From: JAJRZX01 sp964472295
Lineage (GTDB): Bacteria; Desulfobacterota; GWC2-55-46; JADFVP01
Length of the DNA stretch: 64,000 nt
NCBI GenBank assembly: GCA_964472295.1
Contig: CAYYJQ010000008.1
Location: 1-64,000, forward strand
Direction: 5' to 3'
The notes below the pieces were generated by a model that was not told where the DNA came from, searched no databases, and was given only the letters and a program-made list of their open reading frames with translations. Within the stretch, counting starts at the first letter, position 1. Every line of letters starts with the position of its first letter. Position numbers and translations under genes: made by a program. Of this stretch, positions 17,662-25,356 are shown one piece after another.

Positions 17662-18078
17662 ATGGAGGTGCAGGTGCAGCATAAAGAGCGGCTCAGGGGC
17701 CCAGCTGGTTTCTCCTTGGTGGAGCTTCTTGTTGTTGTGGCCATAATGGGCCTCATTGTGGCCATTGCCATACCTGCGTTCTCAAGGTACAAGATGCGCG
17801 GATACAAGGCCACCTTGGACTACGACACAAAGAGCGTCTATCTGGCGGCCCAGTCCTACCTCGTGGACCATAACGGCGCCACAGTGGATAGTATCTCGAA
17901 ACTCCGTGCCGGCGGATACAATGCCTCGGAGAACATAATCTTGGTCAACGGCTCCATTGCCTTCAACTCGGGCAATATAGAGATATACTCAGAGGTCTTA
18001 AAGTCCCAGAACCTGGACAATAACAGCGTTATATTTGGCAACGGCAGGATAGAGCGCGCCAATGACCCGCTCTATTAG
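17662..18078 (+). CDS. Type IV pilin-like protein
   Basis: The product has the prepilin signature GPAG-FSLVELLVVVAIMG: a Gly before the cleavage site, Phe at +1, Glu at +5 and a hydrophobic N-terminal helix that packs into a pilus. The mature protein is about 120 residues with a small variable head. The annotated ATG at 17662 has AGGAG only 1 nt away; a GTG at 17674, with GGAGG 5 nt upstream, is the better start and leaves a short leader (MQHKERLRGPAG). No pilus assembly gene is in the window, so it may serve as a pseudopilin or minor pilin. Confidence 0.85.
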   Translation: MEVQVQHKERLRGPAGFSLVELLVVVAIMGLIVAIAIPAFSRYKMRGYKATLDYDTKSVYLAAQSYLVDHNGATVDSISKLRAGGYNASENIILVNGSIAFNSGNIEIYSEVLKSQNLDNNSVIFGNGRIERANDPLY

Positions 18079-18265
18079 GACGGGGCGCGCCTGGGCGCGC
18101 CTGAAAGACCCTTCCTCTCAAGGCTTACCGACACTCTATTCCAGCACAATTCATGATTGCAAGCCTTACTCTCCGGGATGAGAGTCGGGCCTGTCCTGCC
18201 CTGCTTTCTTGCCTGTCTCCGTGGCGCGGGGAAAAAAAGATTTGCCTCCATGGGAAAAATATATA

Positions 18266-18295
18266 TTGTTTTTTCGAAAAAATTTGAGATACTTT
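18266..18295 (+). promoter_or_regulatory. Possible promoter of the Crp/Fnr gene
   Basis: TTGTTT (18266-18271) and TACTTT (18290-18295) are 18 bp apart in an AT-rich patch, 20 nt before the start codon. The match is moderate. Confidence 0.4.
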
Positions 18296-18315
18296 ATGAA
18301 TAATAAAAGGACAAT

Positions 18316-18978
18316 ATGCAGAAGACCACGCTCTGGTACATAAACACGAATAAACTCTTTTCAGCGCTCCCCGAGGAGAAGCGCGCCGCCATGGCCTCCA
18401 TGCTCAGGCCCGTTAATATAAAGAAGAAGAGCTTTATCTACAGCATGGGGGACAGCGCCGAGAAGATATATATACTCAAGGAAGGCAGGATAAAGATAAC
18501 GCGCCTTACCGAGGACGGCAAGGAACTCACCATAGACATCCTCGAGCCAGGGGACATCTTCGGAGAGATGGTAATTGCCGGGGAATCGGAGCGCGAGACC
18601 AGCGCCGAGGCCCTTGAGGACTCCTTTATCTGCGCCATCGGCAAACAGGACTTCGAGCGCTTCATCGCCGAGAACCCCGGCGTCTCCATGGGCATTACCA
18701 AGTGGTTCGGCTCGCGTCTCAGAAGGGTGGAGAACCGCCTTGAGAACCTCATTTTCCACGACGTGCGCTCAAGGCTCCTCACCCTCTTTGATGACCTTGC
18801 CGGAAAGTACGGCGAGGAGACCCCGGATGGAAAGAAGATTACCATTCACCTCTCACACCAGGAAATAGCCAACCTCATAGGGGCCACGCGCGAGACGGTC
18901 ACGCTTGAGCTCAATAACCTCAAGAGAGAGGGCAGGCTTATTATAAAAGACAGGGAGTTCATCGTGCCCAGAGGTTGA
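18316..18978 (+). CDS. Crp/Fnr family transcription regulator
   Basis: The 220-residue protein has an N-terminal cyclic-nucleotide-binding-type beta-roll (about 20-125; ILKEGRIKITRLTEDGKELT, EPGDIFGEM), a long dimerisation helix, and a C-terminal winged helix with LSHQEIANLIGATRETVTLE (about 175-194) as recognition helix-turn-helix. The cysteine set used by FNR for an iron-sulfur cluster is absent, so it does not look like an oxygen sensor of that type. AAGGA precedes the ATG. It lies upstream of an exported protein and a cupredoxin on the same strand, but with a 285-nt gap. Confidence 0.9.
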   Translation: MQKTTLWYINTNKLFSALPEEKRAAMASMLRPVNIKKKSFIYSMGDSAEKIYILKEGRIKITRLTEDGKELTIDILEPGDIFGEMVIAGESERETSAEALEDSFICAIGKQDFERFIAENPGVSMGITKWFGSRLRRVENRLENLIFHDVRSRLLTLFDDLAGKYGEETPDGKKITIHLSHQEIANLIGATRETVTLELNNLKREGRLIIKDREFIVPRG

Positions 18979-19263
18979 TGAAGGTTTGCCCTGCCCCCTG
19001 TAAGCGCCCTTACATAAAAAAATACCCTGAACCTGTATAATCATAGTATGGGAAAGGGGGTCATAAAAGAGAAGCCGCCGGCTCCGGGGGGCGTGAAAGA
19101 GAAAAAAAGTTCCTGTATTATTCTCAGAAAGGGAGAGGTATTGAAAATAAATATCAAGACAGGAAAAGGCCCTGACAAAGGGCACCGGAAAGTGGATAAG
19201 GAAGAGGATTGCACAGGGGGATAAGGCTGGCGCATGGATAGGAAAGAAAAGGAGGAAAGGGCA

Positions 19264-19938
19264 ATGCGTAGAACAGAGAGACATGCTCTTAGGGGAGCGG
19301 CCCTTGGCGCGGCGGTTTTTTTGGCGGCCACGCTCGCGGCCCCTGCCCATGCAACGGTAGACCATGTAAAGATGATTGGCGCCAAACCCGCCTACCAGGT
19401 GGGAAAACATGACAGCCACAACAGGTTCTGCTATGACGGCAGTTGCAAGATTAACGGCCAAGGGCAGATAAAGATAGACCTTGACCCGGTAAACAACAGC
19501 GGCCTTATAGTTGCCACCTTCAAGGGCTCTGACGGCACGTGGAAGATCGTTCAGAAGAAGTTCAAGAAGATAGCAACAGATGTGAACCTTCACGGCGCCA
19601 CGGGTGGAGATATCAGCCCGAAGATGAGCCCTCCGGTCCTGCCGCAGGTATGGACATACGTTGCCACCTGGGGGCCTGCCAAGGTCTACCATAACGGCAA
19701 ACTCGCCTGGATGGGCCCGGCCCATCTCATGGTGACCGAGGAGGTACGCGACCCTGAGACAGGCAAGGTAGACTTCAAGGGACCCATGAAGGTGAAGGAC
19801 TACCCGGGGAGCGTTTACAATAAGCACGGCATACAGATACACTACGTCTCCCACCCCATGGGTGAGAAGACAAAGGGTTATCTGCCGCCTTACAAGAAGT
19901 TCGTGCACCTCATGTGGGAAAAGGTCATCTGGGAGTAG
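19264..19938 (+). CDS. Exported protein of unknown function
   Basis: The ATG at 19264 has AGGAGG upstream and begins MRRTERHALRGAALGAAVFL, a signal peptide with cleavage near AHA-TVDH; the mature part is about 195 residues. It is rich in beta-strand-like segments, Lys and His, and contains two cysteines close together (NRFCYDGSCKING). The C-terminus is aromatic (FVHLMWEKVIWE). I recognise no family. A terminator separates it from the cupredoxin gene that follows. Periplasmic or outer-surface location is inferred. Confidence 0.75.
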   Translation: MRRTERHALRGAALGAAVFLAATLAAPAHATVDHVKMIGAKPAYQVGKHDSHNRFCYDGSCKINGQGQIKIDLDPVNNSGLIVATFKGSDGTWKIVQKKFKKIATDVNLHGATGGDISPKMSPPVLPQVWTYVATWGPAKVYHNGKLAWMGPAHLMVTEEVRDPETGKVDFKGPMKVKDYPGSVYNKHGIQIHYVSHPMGEKTKGYLPPYKKFVHLMWEKVIWE

Positions 19939-19961
19939 GCCTTTAACCAGGATCGATTGAG

Positions 19962-19987
19962 AAGGGGGGCATGAGGCCCCCCTTTTT
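19962..19987 (+). terminator. Rho-independent terminator
   Basis: GGGGGGC, loop ATGAG, GCCCCCC and then TTTTT, starting 23 nt after the stop codon of the exported protein. Confidence 0.85.
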
Positions 19988-20007
19988 AATTGGAAGGGGG
20001 TCCTGAT

Positions 20008-20409
20008 ATGAAGAATCGGAGAATCTTTTTCACCATCTTTATGTTGGCCATGGCACTCTCCGTGGTCCTTTCATGGCAGGGCGTTCTGAGAGCGGAAGGC
20101 CAGGGCGCCGTGGTGGTCGTCAGGATAAAAAATCTTGGCTTTGATCCCACCGATATAACCATACGGCCGGGTACAACCGTACGCTGGGTCAATGAAGACC
20201 CCTTTTCGCATGATGTTACAAGCGGCACCGTTGTAAGCGGCAGGAGGGCCCGTCAGGTAGCAAAGAGCAGGACACCTGACGGCAGGTTTCACTCCGGCGC
20301 CTACGGGCAGGGCAAGACCTATGAGCGCAGGTTTGATAAAACGGGCGAGTATCCCTACTTCTGCACCATTCATCCCATCATGACAGGTGTTGTGCGTGTT
20401 GTAAAGTAG
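20008..20409 (+). CDS. Periplasmic cupredoxin (type I copper protein)
   Basis: The start at 20008 follows AAGGGGG and gives 133 residues with a signal peptide (about 1-30). The mature domain is a small blue-copper fold: FSHDVTSG supplies the first His (H68) and YFCTIHPIMTG supplies Cys119, His122 and Met125. This is the complete plastocyanin-like ligand set. Such proteins shuttle electrons in the periplasm. The positively charged insert (GRRARQVAKSRTPDGR, about 78-93) is longer than in plastocyanin. Its redox partner could be one of the cytochromes in the island at 30-39 kb, but that is speculation. Confidence 0.88.
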   Translation: MKNRRIFFTIFMLAMALSVVLSWQGVLRAEGQGAVVVVRIKNLGFDPTDITIRPGTTVRWVNEDPFSHDVTSGTVVSGRRARQVAKSRTPDGRFHSGAYGQGKTYERRFDKTGEYPYFCTIHPIMTGVVRVVK

Positions 20410-20538
20410 CCGCACACTTCGCGCCGCAGGACCTTCCTTGTATTAATCGCCATTAAGTAGTATGCTATACCCTTCTTCTACTGGCCTGCCGGGAAGACAA
20501 AAGGCCCGGAGGCCTGTCTTGAGAATCTGCCTTTTTTG

Positions 20539-20580
20539 CTTTCAGAAGTAATCCTATCCAACTCTTTACCCTTCTGAAAG
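20539..20580. repeat. Perfect 10-bp inverted repeat
   Basis: CTTTCAGAAG (20539-20548) and CTTCTGAAAG (20571-20580) are separated by 22 bp. It lies about 130 bp upstream of the radical-SAM start and could be an operator or an RNA hairpin. Confidence 0.5.
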
Positions 20581-20707
20581 GTAAGATCACGCAAAAGGGC
20601 GCATCGCTTTATGGACCGGAGCTTGCTCCGCGGGCACGGCCTATTTCCGTAAGACTGAGTCCAGAAAAAGGCGGCGGCCTTTTGAGAGACAACAAGGGAG
20701 GATTTTT

Positions 20708-21991
20708 TTGAAACTCTTGCTGATAATGCCGGGAAGCGGACGGAGTTACTGGGGAGGGGTCTCAAAGAGCGGCAAGGCAGGGTTTGCGAGGCTTGGCCTT
20801 ACGACCGTGGCCGCCCTTACACACCGTGACTGGGATGTTGAGATACTGGACGCCAGGGTACAGAGCGTGGACTATGAGAGAGACGTAGACCTTGTGGGTA
20901 TTACGGGCCTTACCTCCGAGATACCCGAGGCCTACAGGATAGCCGATGGGTTCAGGGCCAGGGGCGTAACCGTGGTCATGGGCGGGGTACACGTATCGGC
21001 GCTCCCTGATGAGGCCCTCGAACACGCCGATGCCGTTGTAATAGGCGAGGCCGAGAGGGTCTGGGCAGGGCTCCTTGAAGACTTCAGGGCCGGCGGGCTC
21101 GGGAAAAAGTACAGGGGCCGGCTCTGCGAGATGGAGGGCATGGTTGTGCCGAGGCGTGACCTGCTTGACCGGTCCATGTACGGCACGGGTTTTAATACCC
21201 TTCAGGCCACGCGGGGCTGTCCCTTTAACTGCGAGTACTGCACGGTAACGGCCTTTTTCGGAAATAAGTTCAGGGTGCGTCCCGTGGACGAGGTCATAGA
21301 CGAGATAAAGGGCCTCAAGTCCCGCGAGTTCGTCTTCATGGACGATAACATCGTGGGAAGACCGCGTTACGCAAAAGAACTCTTCGAGAAACTCATGCCT
21401 CTGGGCCTCAGGTGGGGGAGTCAGGCCTCCATAACAATGGCAAAGGACCCCGAGCTCCTGAGGCTCTTTTCCAGAAGCGGCGGCCACTACGCCTTCATTG
21501 GTTTCGAGTCGCTCTCACAGAAGAACCTCTCGAAAATGAACAAGGGCTGGAACTCGGCAAAGGGCTACAGCGAGGCCGTAAAGAAGATACACAGGGCCGG
21601 GATAAATATTGTCGCGAGTTTTGTCTTTGGCCTTGACGAGGACGACGTGGGGGTATTTCAGAGGACCTATGACTTTATCATGGATAACCACATAAGCGCC
21701 GCGCAGTTTCATATACTTACGCCGCTCCCCGGCACGGGCACGTACACGCGCCTTGAGGAGGAGGGGAGGATAAGGGAGCGCGACTGGGCCCGCTATCACA
21801 CGGGCGAGGTGGTCTTCGAGCCAAAGGGCATGAGCGCAGAGGAACTCCTTGCCGGTTATCACGCCATGTATCACAGGTTCTATTCCGTAAAGAATATACT
21901 GAGGCGCAGTCTTGTGAACCCCGGAAACCTCAAGTACCGCGTTGCCGTGAACCTGAGTTACCGTAAGAAGGCCCTTAAGATGCCCTCTTGA
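20708..21991 (+). CDS. B12-binding-type radical SAM enzyme
   Basis: The 427-residue protein begins at a TTG with GGGAGG upstream. Residues 1-135 form a cobalamin-binding-like Rossmann domain (VMGGVHVSALPDEAL, DAVVIGEAE) as in the BchE/methyltransferase group. The radical SAM core follows, with CPFNCEYC (C171, C175, C178) binding the [4Fe-4S] cluster, and the MNKGWNSAKGYSEAVKKIH and LTPLPGTGTYTRLEEEGRI segments typical of this group. The substrate cannot be told from sequence: related enzymes methylate lipids, tetrapyrroles or natural products. It stands alone. Confidence 0.88.
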   Translation: MKLLLIMPGSGRSYWGGVSKSGKAGFARLGLTTVAALTHRDWDVEILDARVQSVDYERDVDLVGITGLTSEIPEAYRIADGFRARGVTVVMGGVHVSALPDEALEHADAVVIGEAERVWAGLLEDFRAGGLGKKYRGRLCEMEGMVVPRRDLLDRSMYGTGFNTLQATRGCPFNCEYCTVTAFFGNKFRVRPVDEVIDEIKGLKSREFVFMDDNIVGRPRYAKELFEKLMPLGLRWGSQASITMAKDPELLRLFSRSGGHYAFIGFESLSQKNLSKMNKGWNSAKGYSEAVKKIHRAGINIVASFVFGLDEDDVGVFQRTYDFIMDNHISAAQFHILTPLPGTGTYTRLEEEGRIRERDWARYHTGEVVFEPKGMSAEELLAGYHAMYHRFYSVKNILRRSLVNPGNLKYRVAVNLSYRKKALKMPS

Positions 21992-22117
21992 GCTCTACCC
22001 CCCCCGTTCTCTCTTCCCATCCATCCCGGTTTTTATCTCTGGAAATTATCCTCTCCTTGCAATAGTATGTGCGTGATAGAGGTGTTCCTGTCAGCCTATT
22101 ACCTGTAAGGGAGACTC

Positions 22118-23104
22118 ATGGAGAGCATATTCGATACACCACCGGCCGTGGTTCAGGGAGACTTAGATGGGCTGAAGACCTCCCTGGATGAGATTATTCC
22201 AGCAAAAAAACCCTCCAATCTTCTTATAGCCACTTGGAACATAAGAAGGTTCGGGGGCCTTACAAGGAGGTGGCTCCCAACGGGCAGTTACTCTCCAAAG
22301 CGGGACCTTCGCGCGCTCAGGGCCATTATCGAGATAATTTCACGCTTCGACGTGGTGGCCGTGCAGGAGGTCACTGGTAACCTCCGCGCCCTTCGGGACA
22401 CCATTAAGTTCCTTGGCGGGAACTGGTCATTCCTCATGACAGACGTTACGCGCGGAAAGGCTGGCAACAAGGAACGCCTCGCCTATATCTTCAATAACCG
22501 CCGCGTGCAGGCCTCGGGCCTTGCAGGCGAGGTGGTCATCCCCAAAGAGTTGCTCGGCAAGAAGGATAAACCTCAAGCCATCATGGACAGGCAGTTCTCA
22601 AGGACACCCTATGCCGTTAGTTTTCGAGCGGGAAAAGAGACCTTCATCCTCCTTACCACCCATATAGCGTACGGCAAGAGTTTAGACGACCGTCTGCCTG
22701 AGATTCGGGCAATAGCAAGATGGCTCGCCTGCTGGGCAAGGGAGACGAACAGGTTCCATCATAATCTCATGGTCCTCGGGGACTTTAATATTGACAGGAA
22801 GGATAGCCCCCTCTGGCAGGCATTCAAGTCAACGGGCCTCCAGGTCCCAGAGGACCTTCAGCATACCCGTCGTTCCGTATTCTCAAGACCCGGAGACGAC
22901 CCCAGGCTCGATAAATTCTACGACCAGATAGCCTGGTTTGCATCTGGTTCTGGAAAGGCGCGCCTCACCATGGAATACGTACGGGGCGGGGACTTCGACT
23001 TTCTTCCCTTTGTCTACTCGGGCACGGGACTCTCAAGGCTCTCCATATCTCACAGGCTCTCCGACCACTACCCCCTCTGGGTTGAGTTCCGAAGAAGGAC
23101 GTAG
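22118..23104 (+). CDS. Endonuclease/exonuclease/phosphatase family protein
   Basis: The 328 residues contain the metal-dependent phosphodiesterase signatures in order: LLIATWNIRRFGG (about 36-48), VVAVQEVTG (metal-binding Glu), VLGDFNIDRKDSP (about 221-233) and SDHYPLWVEF at the C-terminus (catalytic Asp-His). No signal peptide is seen, so it is probably cytoplasmic. Family members cleave DNA, phospholipid headgroups or inositol phosphates; the target here is open. AAGGGAG precedes the ATG. The three miniprotein genes follow. Confidence 0.88.
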   Translation: MESIFDTPPAVVQGDLDGLKTSLDEIIPAKKPSNLLIATWNIRRFGGLTRRWLPTGSYSPKRDLRALRAIIEIISRFDVVAVQEVTGNLRALRDTIKFLGGNWSFLMTDVTRGKAGNKERLAYIFNNRRVQASGLAGEVVIPKELLGKKDKPQAIMDRQFSRTPYAVSFRAGKETFILLTTHIAYGKSLDDRLPEIRAIARWLACWARETNRFHHNLMVLGDFNIDRKDSPLWQAFKSTGLQVPEDLQHTRRSVFSRPGDDPRLDKFYDQIAWFASGSGKARLTMEYVRGGDFDFLPFVYSGTGLSRLSISHRLSDHYPLWVEFRRRT

Positions 23105-23122
23105 GAGGTCCTTGCGCTCTTT

Positions 23123-23154
23123 TCATCTTCTTTTAATCTCCATGGTCCTATAAT
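23123..23154 (+). promoter_or_regulatory. Duplicated promoter block, copy 1
   Basis: TCATCTTC, TTTAATCTC and TATAAT (23149-23154) occur in the same order and spacing (one base different) at 24034-24064. Each copy precedes a GLN miniprotein gene. The -10 is consensus; no TTGACA-like -35 is present, so the conserved TCATCTTC could be an activator site or an alternative sigma recognition element. Confidence 0.6.
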
Positions 23155-23336
23155 GTACCCAGGTCCGAAGCCCGCGTATGGACAAGTAAAGGTAAGAATG
23201 CGGGCGGAACTTGCGGAGGTTTTTTTCTTGAGCCGGTGAGCAACATTTCTTCAAAACAGGTCTTGCCAGACCGCGCTCATTAGCCGCGCCCGGTGCCTCC
23301 GCGCAACCCCCTTAAAAAGGGGAAGGAGGCTCTGAG

Positions 23337-23438
23337 ATGAAGCACACAATGGAAGTTTCCCTTGTCTTTGTCCTCGGTCTTAATCTTCTTACCATCGGCG
23401 TCACCAAGGTCCTGGGCGTACTCGTTTATAGCATATGA
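23337..23438 (+). CDS. GLN membrane miniprotein A (33 aa)
   Basis: The frame is ATG-started with GGAGG 7 nt upstream, and encodes MKHTMEVSLVFVLGLNLLTI followed by GVTKVLGVLVYSI. One hydrophobic helix spans nearly the whole length, with a Gly-Leu-Asn motif at 14-16. It aligns without gaps to miniprotein C: LGLN(L/M)L(T/A)IGVxxx(L/I)GVxxY. It is a likely single-pass membrane peptide. I know no named family that it matches. The promoter block at 23123-23154 lies 180 nt upstream. Confidence 0.7.
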   Translation: MKHTMEVSLVFVLGLNLLTIGVTKVLGVLVYSI

Positions 23439-24033
23439 GTACAGGCAATAACTCAGGGCGCATGTCAATCCCCTCCTGGCTACTTTCCTGAACCTCGCGG
23501 CCTCGAAAAAAATATCGCCGCCCCTTTTCCTCTTTGTCTTGAGAGAGTAAAGCAGGGAAAGTCATGACAAGGTACGCTTACTTCCCGGTATTACGTCTTT
23601 ATCTTCCTTGTCATTGTCTGGCGTTGAAGGTCTAACCCCCCTGTTTTTTTCTCTTCTTTTTGGAGAGTTCATCTGCGCGTTTCAAACCCCTAAGATGATA
23701 CTCCCGAAGATAATATCCCCGAAGACATTACCAGAGATGTGCCCCGGTTCTTTTACGCGCCGCCTTATCCCGTGGTTTTTCATATTGGGAAAGAGCTCGT
23801 GTTGACCTTGCCGTGAATTTGCCACGAGCCAGCCTGTCGTACGAAAAAACGCGCGCATTTTTTACCGGATTTTCAAGTATGCGCCTTCAGTAAAAAAAAC
23901 ATAATAGCGCCCCTTTCCTCTCTTGGCGGGCGCAGTCCAAGAGAGAAAAGGATAAAAGGAAGGAAGTCTCTGGCGGACCTTGCCACCCGAATATTTTTTG
24001 TTTTTTCAGAGAGAGGTTTCCCTGTTCTGTCTC
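23439..24033. other. 595-bp gap without convincing gene
   Basis: It holds a hairpin at 23912-23951 (CTCTCTTGG with CCAAGAGAG, extended by CCTTT/AAAGG with one mismatch) and T-rich runs. A TTG-started 65-codon frame (23608-23805) has no ribosome site and no recognisable feature. Confidence 0.5.
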
Positions 24034-24064
24034 TCATCTTCATTTAATCTCTGATCCGTATAAT
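24034..24064 (+). promoter_or_regulatory. Duplicated promoter block, copy 2
   Basis: TCATCTTC, TTTAATCTC and TATAAT (24059-24064) match 23123-23154. It lies 50 nt upstream of miniprotein B, so B and C would be transcribed from it with a short leader. Confidence 0.65.
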
Positions 24065-24113
24065 GGTAATCAAGTAAGGGGTATTGAGAACAGAACACAA
24101 GGAGGTGCAAGAC

Positions 24114-24212
24114 ATGAACAGACTTGACAAGATAGCGATCCTCTTGGGAGTGGGTTTGAACCTGGTTGTAGCGAGTCTCGTAATCTTTGCTTCGACTAAT
24201 TATATTGCCTGA
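24114..24212 (+). CDS. GLN membrane miniprotein B (32 aa)
   Basis: GGAGG lies 8 nt before the ATG. The product begins MNRLDKIAILLGVGLNLVVA and ends SLVIFASTNYIA: a positively charged start, one hydrophobic helix and a GLN motif at residues 14-16, the same position as in A. It is the most divergent of the three after the motif. C follows after 31 nt with its own strong ribosome site, so B and C form a two-gene operon ended by the terminator at 24366-24405. Confidence 0.75.
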   Translation: MNRLDKIAILLGVGLNLVVASLVIFASTNYIA

Positions 24213-24243
24213 AGGGCAAGAGATAGACAAAGGAGGCACTAAA

Positions 24244-24348
24244 ATGATAAAGATATCCGAATTCGGCGTACTCTGCGGACTGGGTCTTAATATGCTGGCC
24301 ATAGGGGTAATCACAGCCATAGGTGTCTTTGCCTACGGCCTCGCATGA
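24244..24348 (+). CDS. GLN membrane miniprotein C (34 aa)
   Basis: AAAGGAGGC lies 7 nt before the ATG. The product begins MIKISEFGVLCGLGLNMLAI and ends GVITAIGVFAYGLA. The GLN motif is at 14-16 and the following segment matches A position by position at Gly, Ile, Val and Tyr. It contains one Cys (residue 11). A single membrane helix is likely. The combination of strong ribosome sites, a promoter and a terminator supports real expression. Confidence 0.75.
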   Translation: MIKISEFGVLCGLGLNMLAIGVITAIGVFAYGLA

Positions 24349-24365
24349 GCCAGTAAGCACGAGGT

Positions 24366-24405
24366 AAAAAAAGGGGAGCGGCATTATGCCGCTCCCCTTT
24401 TTTTT
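24366..24405. terminator. Bidirectional rho-independent terminator
   Basis: A perfect 11-bp stem, GGGGAGCGGCA-TTA-TGCCGCTCCCC, is flanked by A7 on one side and T8 on the other. It ends the miniprotein B-C operon and can also serve the convergent propeller gene ending at 24409. Confidence 0.92.
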
Positions 24406-24408
24406 GTC

Positions 24409-25314
24409 TCATCGCCGAGTGAATTTAAGTACCTGTCCCCGACCCTGTTCGGAGACCAGTATTGAATCTCCTTCGGGCAGTATTCCCTGCGGTGAAGAGA
24501 GGCACCTCGCGATAGTCGAGAGTCTGCCGTTTTTGTAGGAGAGGAGCCTTCCCGGGTTTGCGTCTTCTGTTATGAGTAGCGCCCCGTCAGGGGTAATGGC
24601 AAGCTGGTCAGGGTTATTGATATTGCTGAGTATCGTTTTAGTTGTGCCGTCCTTGAACTCAAGGACTCTTCCCGTGGCGGTCTCCGCAATGAAGACCTCG
24701 CCTTTTTTTCCAAGCACAATGCCCTCTGGCCTCTTGAGTTTATTCTGCAGGACCGTTTTTTTTCCGTCAGGCTCGAGGCGAAAGAGCCTTCCTTTTTTTC
24801 TGTCCCTTGTTACAAGGAGCCCGCCACCGGGGAGTACGGCGAGTCCCTCGGCGTGGCCGATACGGGCAATGACCCTCCAGGACTTCTTCTTAAGGTCATA
24901 CTCAATGACACGGCCCTTTTTCACCTCTTCCACGATGTAGAGTTTTCCCCCAGCGGCGCGGAGACCATCTGGCCTGTTGAGCCCGCGGAGGATTACCTCG
25001 TGCTTGCCGTCCGGCAGTATGCGCACAACCTTGCCCTGGCCTCCCCTCTCTTCCAGCGTGGCGTAGAGGCCGCCGTCCTCTGTCATGGCGAGGTTATCAA
25101 TAGAGGGCAGGCCCTCGGCCAGCACGGTGAAGGCGTACCCCTTTTCGGCCACGGCCCCTTCCCGGCAGGTGGGCTTCACGAGGCCCTCGCCGCCGTGGGT
25201 GATGATAAGGTACCCGCCAAAAAGCAGGACAATAAATGCGGCCAATATGTATATGGAAGGCCCTCTGGCCCCAGCCTTACTGCGCTTATTTTTTTTTGCC
25301 TTTTTAGCGCACAT
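24409..25314 (-). CDS. Membrane-anchored six-bladed propeller (SMP-30/NHL type)
   Basis: The 301-residue product has a Lys-rich cytoplasmic start, one membrane helix (about 20-41) and then an extracytoplasmic beta-propeller. The repeated blades are visible as LPSIDNLAMTEDGGLYATLE, GLNRPDGLRAAGGKLYIVEE, LKRPEGIVLGKKGEVFIAET, NINNPDQLAITPDGALLITE and CLSSPQGILPEGDSILVSEQ. This matches the SMP-30/gluconolactonase/NHL group. Calcium-dependent lactonase activity is possible in that group but not shown here. It is on the same strand as the M23 gene 42 nt upstream. Confidence 0.82.
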   Translation of the reverse strand: MCAKKAKKNKRSKAGARGPSIYILAAFIVLLFGGYLIITHGGEGLVKPTCREGAVAEKGYAFTVLAEGLPSIDNLAMTEDGGLYATLEERGGQGKVVRILPDGKHEVILRGLNRPDGLRAAGGKLYIVEEVKKGRVIEYDLKKKSWRVIARIGHAEGLAVLPGGGLLVTRDRKKGRLFRLEPDGKKTVLQNKLKRPEGIVLGKKGEVFIAETATGRVLEFKDGTTKTILSNINNPDQLAITPDGALLITEDANPGRLLSYKNGRLSTIARCLSSPQGILPEGDSILVSEQGRGQVLKFTRR

Positions 25315-25356
25315 CTATCAGTCTCCTAAAGGGGAAATAAAGTTTTTTTAATGAGT

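Noticed and set aside
19048..19224. 58-codon frame before the exported protein (starting just after a TATAAT box)
   Set aside because: It is hydrophilic, lacks a ribosome site and could only be leaderless; more likely an untranslated leader.
18853..19908. 351-codon minus-strand frame across the Crp gene end and the exported protein
   Set aside because: It overlaps two plausible plus-strand genes, one with signal peptide and AGGAGG site. Its composition is that of an antisense frame.
23608..23805. 65-codon TTG-started frame between miniproteins A and B
   Set aside because: No ribosome site and no plausible protein features.
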